NCBI GenBank assembly: GCA_937123825.1
Contig: CAKZKQ010000117.1
Span: 1 to 64,000 of the forward strand
Direction of reading: 5' to 3'
Length of the DNA: 64,000 bases
Source: an uncultured Pseudomonadota bacterium
Lineage (GTDB): Bacteria; Myxococcota_A; Bradymonadia; Bradymonadales; GCA-2716585
Shown here: positions 59,891-64,000 of the stretch, piece after piece
How positions within the stretch are numbered: the stretch's first letter is position 1
Layout: each line of letters starts with the position of its first letter
Program-made: the position numbers and the translations under genes
The notes under the pieces: model-generated
What the model saw: only the letters and a program-made list of their open reading frames with translations
Database searches by the model: none
What the model was told of the DNA's origin: nothing

Positions 59891-60219
59891 GTGGCTTCCT
59901 TGAGCTTACTTGGTGTTCAATGTGTCGGGTCAACCCTGTGATCAGGGCTGCCCGCTGGGGTCTGCACTCGGTTTGGAGCGCAGCCCTCCAGAAGCGGGCC
60001 GGTCGTAGCACAGCGTTTTGGGGCTGTCAAGCCACACAGGAGCCCGGAAACCAACCTTCTGCCTTGTGCTGGGAATGCCGATCTGATCGACCTTCGATGT
60101 CTCTTGACCGATCCAACCACGGCCAAGACCACACCCAACCCCCGGGGGGCCGATGAACCACCCTCAAACCACACCCAATCAAGGCCTCTTGATGCCCCGA
60201 AAATCACTGCTCTGGCGGG
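59891..60219. other. Leader/promoter region of the atp operon
   Basis: No gene. Two overlapping inverted repeats occur: AGGGCTGC/GCAGCCCT (59944-59951, 59980-59987) and GCCCGCT/AGCGGGC (59950-59956, 59993-59999). They could form alternative hairpins in the leader. No clear promoter boxes were identified. Confidence 0.45.
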
Positions 60220-60858
60220 TCAGTTTTCTTCTTCAATCGGCTCCGGCACCGGCGTGCGCAATGGCCCATAAGGGTAGGGCCCCTGGAGCTGCCCCGAGCA
60301 CACCTCCTGGCGCAGCGTCGCCAGTGCCCTCCTGGCCCTTGAGCGCGGCCAGAGCATGAAACCATAGTCCCGGCTGGAGAAGATCTCGGCCAGCCGCTCC
60401 ACCTCCGACTCTGGCACCCGGCCCGTACCCTCGTTCAAGACCATCATGTTCTGGGCATAGCCGCGCAACTCCCAAAACGATCGCATCGTCCAGATCGTCG
60501 GCAAGAGCAACACGTAGCTGGCCCCCATCAAGAGGTGAAACCGATCAAAGTCCTTCAGATGCACAAACTCGTGCCTCAAGGTCGAGTACCAACGCTGTGG
60601 ACGCTTCTCGAAAGTCTCCCGGGTGCCCGCCGGGAAGTAGATCGTCTTGTGGATCACGGTCGTGTAGCGGGTGTGGTACTCGCGGGCCACCAGCGCCCCC
60701 GCCCAGTGCGCCACCCGATGCCACCAGGGCATCGTCTGCGGCGGATCGTCCTTGAAGGCGATCCGACAACCGGGGATCTCAGCCTTCATGAACTCAATGA
60801 AGCGCAGCGTATAGCGGCGCTTCTGCGCCTGATCCATCCGATCCCACCCTTTGGTCAT
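60220..60858 (-). CDS. Putative zinc metallopeptidase-like protein with HExxH motif
   Basis: The 212-residue protein contains RHEFVHLKDFDRF (HExxH, zincin-type) followed by two hydrophobic stretches (FHLLMGASYVLLLPTIWTM) and ELRGYAQNM, where Glu could be the third zinc ligand. This recalls M48-type membrane peptidases but the rest of the family signature is absent. An in-frame Met at residue 8 is an alternative start. The C-terminus is basic then acidic (PEPIEEEN). Substrate unknown. It is transcribed in the same direction as, and downstream of, the sulfite-reductase genes, with a repeat element between. Confidence 0.65.
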   Translation of the reverse strand: MTKGWDRMDQAQKRRYTLRFIEFMKAEIPGCRIAFKDDPPQTMPWWHRVAHWAGALVAREYHTRYTTVIHKTIYFPAGTRETFEKRPQRWYSTLRHEFVHLKDFDRFHLLMGASYVLLLPTIWTMRSFWELRGYAQNMMVLNEGTGRVPESEVERLAEIFSSRDYGFMLWPRSRARRALATLRQEVCSGQLQGPYPYGPLRTPVPEPIEEEN

Positions 60859-60997
60859 CCCTCATGCCTCCCTGACGCAAATGCACCTGTGCGGCGCGCT
60901 GCTCAAAGACGGCGCAGCGCCGCAAAACCACAGGCCACCCACCCATATTGATGCGGGATGGGCCTCAGAGGCAAAGGGACACACGGAAAATGATGGG

Positions 60998-61175
60998 GAT
61001 GGCAGGCTCCTGGTTATTGATGACCGCCTGGGGGTTTGGGGGAGTGGCAGGGCACAAGGCCCGTGCCGCGCGCTGGCCAGTCATAAGGAGCACTCCGTGG
61101 TGGGACTGCTCCTTATGACTGGCCCGGTGACGCTAAGGCCGACAGTCAGTCATCAATAACCAGCGGCCTGCCATC
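60998..61175. repeat. Nested inverted-repeat element (outer 27 bp, inner 18 bp arms)
   Basis: Outer arms 60998-61024 and 61149-61175 match at 25 of 27 positions. Inner arms GGCCAGTCATAAGGAGCA (61075-61092) and TGCTCCTTATGACTGGCC (61107-61124) match perfectly. The 178-bp, gene-free unit looks like a MITE or a structured RNA/terminator; no coding capacity and no obvious target duplication. Confidence 0.75.
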
Positions 61176-61224
61176 GTGCAGGGCCGCTGTGGTGCTCGCG
61201 ACAACGGCGAGCCGACAAAATACC

Positions 61225-61719
61225 TCAGGCGACGTCGCGTGCTGGGGCCTTGGGGCGCCGGAACTCGGGCAGCGGCTCATCGACCGCGCCCTGGTAACGC
61301 ACGCTGAAGGTGTCAAAGGCCCCAAGCGCATCTTCGATGTCCTTGTCGGCCCTGACCTCAAAGGCGTTGAACCCGCAGCGAGACATCACATAGAGCTGAT
61401 CGCGCAGCACATCGCCCAGCGCCCGCAGCTCGCCCTTGTAACCCAGGTGATCGCGCAAGATCCGCGCGTGGCTGTACCCGCGACCATCGGCAAACTTCGG
61501 AAACTCGATCGCGATCAACGACACACCCTCAAGGTGCTCCCCAAGCGTCCAGGCGTCGTCCTCCGGGGCGATCCTGACGCCCACACCTGCCGGCGCCCCC
61601 TCAGAGAGGAAGCGGCCCAGGCTGATCGTGACCTGCTGGCCGGATTCCAACGCCGCGTCGTCCTCCAGGTGGAGGCAGCCGTCTTCGATGATCTGGCGGT
61701 CCTTGATGATCTTACGCAT
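61225..61719 (-). CDS. DUF934 protein, sulfite reductase partner
   Basis: The 164-residue protein starts MRKIIKDRQI and matches the DUF934 family, small proteins usually encoded beside CysI-type sulfite reductases and assumed to take part in assimilatory sulfite reduction (electron transfer or assembly). Conserved-looking features are FPKFADGRGYSHARILRDHLGYKGELRALGDVLRDQLY and the end FSVRYQGAVDEPLP. Its ATG at 61719 overlaps the reductase stop by 8 bp, so they are co-translated. The longer frame to 61866 is not used. Confidence 0.9.
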   Translation of the reverse strand: MRKIIKDRQIIEDGCLHLEDDAALESGQQVTISLGRFLSEGAPAGVGVRIAPEDDAWTLGEHLEGVSLIAIEFPKFADGRGYSHARILRDHLGYKGELRALGDVLRDQLYVMSRCGFNAFEVRADKDIEDALGAFDTFSVRYQGAVDEPLPEFRRPKAPARDVA

Positions 61720-63367
61720 TGCCGTACACCTGCTTGTTGAATGGTTTGACGCCGATGCGCCGGTAAGTGTCCAGGAAGCGCTCCTCGTCGGTGCGCTCCT
61801 CCAGGTAGACCTCCAGGATCTTCTCCAGCGCGTCGGGCACCGAGTCCTTGGCGATCGCCGGACCAATCCAGCGCCCCAAAGACGCGTCCCGATCGGCCGA
61901 TCCGCCCAGCATGATCTGGTACCACTCCTCGCCGCGCTTGTTGATCCCCAAAATCCCGATGTGACCCACGTGGTGGTGACCGCACGCGTTGATGCACCCC
62001 GAGAGCTTGAGCTTGAGCTCGCCCAGGTCGTAGAGGTAGTCCAGGCTGTCGAACTTCTCGTTGATGGCTCGCGCCACAGAGATTGAACCGGCGTTGGCCA
62101 GGCTGCAGAAGTCGAGCCCGGGGCAGCAGATCATGTCCGCCAGCGTGCCGATGTTGGCCACCGCCATCTTGTGGGCCGACAACCCGCGCCAGACCTCAAA
62201 GAGGTGCGCGTCCGACACGTCCGAGAGGATCAGGTTCTGCTCGTGGGTGGTGCGCACCTGGCCAAAGCTGAACTCGTCGGCCAAATCGGCCACCACCTCA
62301 AGCTGCTCGTCGGTGATGTCGCCGGGCGGAATCTCGGGGTGCTTGAGGCTGATGCAGACCACGTTGTAGCCCGCCACCTTGTGGGGCTTGACGTTGTGCT
62401 TCAGCCAGGCCGCAAAGGCAGGCTCAGAGGCCTTGAATGTCTCCAGTGAGGTGTCCGTGGCCGCCTGCGGGTCATAGGCCGGGGTGGGGAAGTGCGCTTT
62501 GACGCGCTCGATTTCCTCACGGGTCAGGCGCCCGGGGCCGTCCTTGATCCGGTCAAACTCTTCTTCCACGCGGCGCTGCATCTCTTCGATGCCCAGCGAG
62601 CGCACCAGGATCTTGATCCGAGCCTTGTACTTGTTCTTGCGGTTGCCGTGCAGGTTGTAGACCCGCAAGATGGCCTCGGTGTAGGTCAGCATGTCCTCTT
62701 CGGGCAGAAAATCCCTGATCTTCTTGCCCAGAATGGGCGTCCGACCCAGACCGCCGCCCACCATGACCTCAAAGCCCACCTGACCTTCGTCGTTGCGGAC
62801 CATGAAGAAGCCGATGTCGTGCGCCAGGACCGCTGCGCCGTCGCTGGGGCAGCCCGAGAAGGCGATCTTGAACTTGCGCGGCAGGTAGGTGAACTCCGGG
62901 TGCACCGAGGAGTACTGGCGCATCAACTCGCAGTAGGGGCGCGGGTCGGCGACCTCTCCTGCGGCGACCCCGGCGTAATGATCGGCGCTGACGTTGCGCA
63001 CACAGTTGCCGCTGGTCTGAATGGCGTGCATCTGCACGCTGGCCAGATCCGCCAGGATGTCCGGCACCTCTTCGAGCTTGGGCCAGTTGTACTGGATGTT
63101 TTGACGAGTGGTGATGTGCCCATAGCCCTTGTCGTACTTGCGGGCGATGTGGGCCAGCATCCGCACCTGGGCGGTGGACAAGAGGCCGTAGGGGATGGCC
63201 ACGCGCAGCATGTAGGCGTGGCGCTGCAGGTAGAGGCCATTCATCAACCGCAGCGGCCGAAACTCGTCCTCGGTCAGCTTGCCCGACAGACGCCGCGCGA
63301 CCTGATCCCGAAATTCCGCCACCCGCTCATCCACAAAGCGTTGGTCAACTTCTGTGTATTGATACAT
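61712..63367 (-). CDS. cysI: Sirohaem/4Fe-4S nitrite or sulfite reductase
   Basis: The 551-residue protein has two related half-domains. N-terminal: YGHITTRQNIQYNW, QTSGNCVRNV and KIAFSGCPSD. C-terminal cluster/sirohaem Cys set: CCPGLDFC and SGCINACGHHHVGHIG. It reduces sulfite to sulfide (or nitrite to ammonia) using six electrons, probably from ferredoxin because no FNR-type domain is attached. The adjacent DUF934 gene makes sulfite assimilation the better choice. A strong palindrome lies 36-67 bp upstream of the start. Confidence 0.93.
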   Translation of the reverse strand: MYQYTEVDQRFVDERVAEFRDQVARRLSGKLTEDEFRPLRLMNGLYLQRHAYMLRVAIPYGLLSTAQVRMLAHIARKYDKGYGHITTRQNIQYNWPKLEEVPDILADLASVQMHAIQTSGNCVRNVSADHYAGVAAGEVADPRPYCELMRQYSSVHPEFTYLPRKFKIAFSGCPSDGAAVLAHDIGFFMVRNDEGQVGFEVMVGGGLGRTPILGKKIRDFLPEEDMLTYTEAILRVYNLHGNRKNKYKARIKILVRSLGIEEMQRRVEEEFDRIKDGPGRLTREEIERVKAHFPTPAYDPQAATDTSLETFKASEPAFAAWLKHNVKPHKVAGYNVVCISLKHPEIPPGDITDEQLEVVADLADEFSFGQVRTTHEQNLILSDVSDAHLFEVWRGLSAHKMAVANIGTLADMICCPGLDFCSLANAGSISVARAINEKFDSLDYLYDLGELKLKLSGCINACGHHHVGHIGILGINKRGEEWYQIMLGGSADRDASLGRWIGPAIAKDSVPDALEKILEVYLEERTDEERFLDTYRRIGVKPFNKQVYGNA

Positions 63368-63402
63368 GGTCGAACGACCCTCAATCTACATTTTGCATCT
63401 TT

Positions 63403-63434
63403 TTGGTGTGGAATCTGTTTTGTTTCCACACCAA
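63403..63434. promoter_or_regulatory. 11-bp palindrome upstream of cysI, candidate operator
   Basis: TTGGTGTGGAA (63403-63413), 10-nt spacer, TTCCACACCAA (63424-63434), perfect. It lies upstream of the minus-strand start in AT-rich sequence, so it is more likely a regulator site or leader hairpin than a terminator. A second short palindrome GGTCG-AA-CGACC (63368-63379) abuts the start. Confidence 0.55.
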
Positions 63435-63532
63435 TCCCATGTGCTTTTAGTTAGCAATGTTGACCTTGGAAGTCAACTATGGGGTGTTCCTTTTTGTGCA
63501 AAGCGCCCTTGTTCACATGGAGGGGGCAGGGT

Positions 63533-63763
63533 AGGCGGCGCCAGCTCGCCTCCCTGCCGGCCGTGGATCATCGAGGGGTCTAGACCGAGAACCGTTTAAA
63601 AAGAGCCAGCAATGACGGCTATCACAGCCCATCTCATCGTCGTCGATGCTCGACGAACCCCCAGTTCGTCTGCGCTCTCCTCCTCGACCTGGACTGTGAT
63701 TTCTCGTCCTTGCAAGGCTCTTTTTAAACGGTTCTCGGTCCAGCAGGCGAGCTGGCGCCGCCT
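63533..63763. mobile_element. Nested inverted-repeat element, MITE-like
   Basis: Outer arms of 19 bp (63533-63551 and 63745-63763) and inner arms of 25 bp (63583-63607 and 63716-63740) are both perfect inverted repeats. The inner 158-bp unit, with ends GACCGAGAACCGTTTAAAAA, looks like a MITE. The outer arms may be a second element. No transposase is visible. Confidence 0.65.
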
Positions 63764-63807
63764 GCTGGCCTGGCGACGGTTGGGGGGGAAGAGGGGCAAG
63801 AAATGCA

Positions 63808-63833
63808 AAACCCGATGGAGGGTGTCCATCGGG
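63808..63833 (-). terminator. Rho-independent terminator
   Basis: Stem CCCGATGG/CCATCGGG (63811-63818, 63826-63833) followed on the minus strand by TTTTGCATTTCTTG. It lies 60-85 bp beyond the stop of the partial minus-strand gene and before the cysI region. Confidence 0.8.
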
Positions 63834-63894
63834 TCATTGGGCACCGAAGCGTTGCGATGAAGGCTTCGGTGAAGGTCTGGTGCGGGGACCAGTC

Positions 63895-64000
63895 TTACTT
63901 GTTGTCGCCTTCTTCGGCGGCGGGGGGCGCGAAGGAGAACTTGACCATGGTGGTCTCGCGGGTCTCGCTGGGCAAGGGGCCGCAACCAGGGTTCTTGCCT
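63895..64000 (-). CDS. C-terminal end of an unidentified protein (truncated by window edge)
   Basis: Only the last ~34 codons are visible, ending with SETRETTMVKFSFAPPAAEEGDNK and TAA at 63895-63897. It includes GKNPGCGPLP with one Cys. Its start lies beyond the window. The terminator at 63808-63833 belongs to it. Too short to assign a function. Confidence 0.6.
   Translation of the reverse strand, partial: GKNPGCGPLPSETRETTMVKFSFAPPAAEEGDNK

Overview
The window looks like the chromosome of a GC-rich Gram-negative bacterium, probably a Myxococcota/Bradymonadales-type (former Deltaproteobacteria) lineage. This is inferred from the mix of genes. There is a mevalonate-pathway HMG-CoA reductase, a fused acyl-CoA mutase IcmF, many outer-membrane lipoproteins with Asp-rich or GDD-rich repeats, an FHA/VIT/VWA protein and a large hybrid two-component system. 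The atp operon encodes b and b' but not a or c. No 16S or other rRNA gene and no tRNA gene was recognised, so the taxonomy is unproven.

Layout. 1-3.8 kb: end of a GHMP kinase (probably phosphomevalonate kinase), class II HMG-CoA reductase, RsgA GTPase and a di-haem cytochrome lipoprotein, all on +. 3.8-14.3 kb (-): FHA-VIT-VWA-FHA protein, leucyl aminopeptidase, TatC and TatB, a large PPC-domain lipoprotein and RsmA. 15.1-17.1 kb (+): two tandem paralogous lipoproteins with huge polyaspartate tracts. 17.2-26 kb: acetyltransferase, methyltransferase, three secreted or envelope proteins with a similar Gly-rich/aromatic C-terminus, a metallo-beta-lactamase-fold hydrolase, 6-phosphogluconolactonase, a degenerate EAL protein and a polytopic membrane protein. 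26.4-37 kb (-): a D-2-hydroxyglutarate/lactate-type FAD/Fe-S dehydrogenase with a coupled small gene, several lipoproteins and an L,D-transpeptidase. 37-39 kb: a divergent MDR oxidoreductase / LysR regulator pair.

39-48 kb (-): IcmF, an orphan acyltransferase-like protein lacking the GHSxG nucleophile motif, and a giant beta-propeller sensor kinase with a receiver and an AraC output domain. A 21-bp tandem repeat lies between the last two. 49.2-50.8 kb: a DpnA/Dam-like adenine methyltransferase sits beside a 714-bp non-coding region with 22 GATC sites in 340 bp and two 9-bp parS-half-like repeats. This resembles a replication-origin or methylation-controlled region. Next come a geranylgeranyl-reductase-family flavoprotein and a protein that looks like an F1-ATPase beta subunit without its P-loop. 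The latter lies just downstream of the terminator of the atp operon (atpF', atpF, atpH, atpA, atpG, atpD, atpC; 53.3-59.9 kb, -). 60-64 kb: HExxH protein, DUF934 protein and sirohaem sulfite/nitrite reductase, flanked by two nested inverted-repeat elements, then the end of an unidentified gene.

The strongest candidates for something undescribed are the GATC island with its methyltransferase, the pseudo-F1 subunit next to the atp operon, and the polyaspartate lipoprotein pair. Family assignments come from reading motifs by eye; no database search was run.
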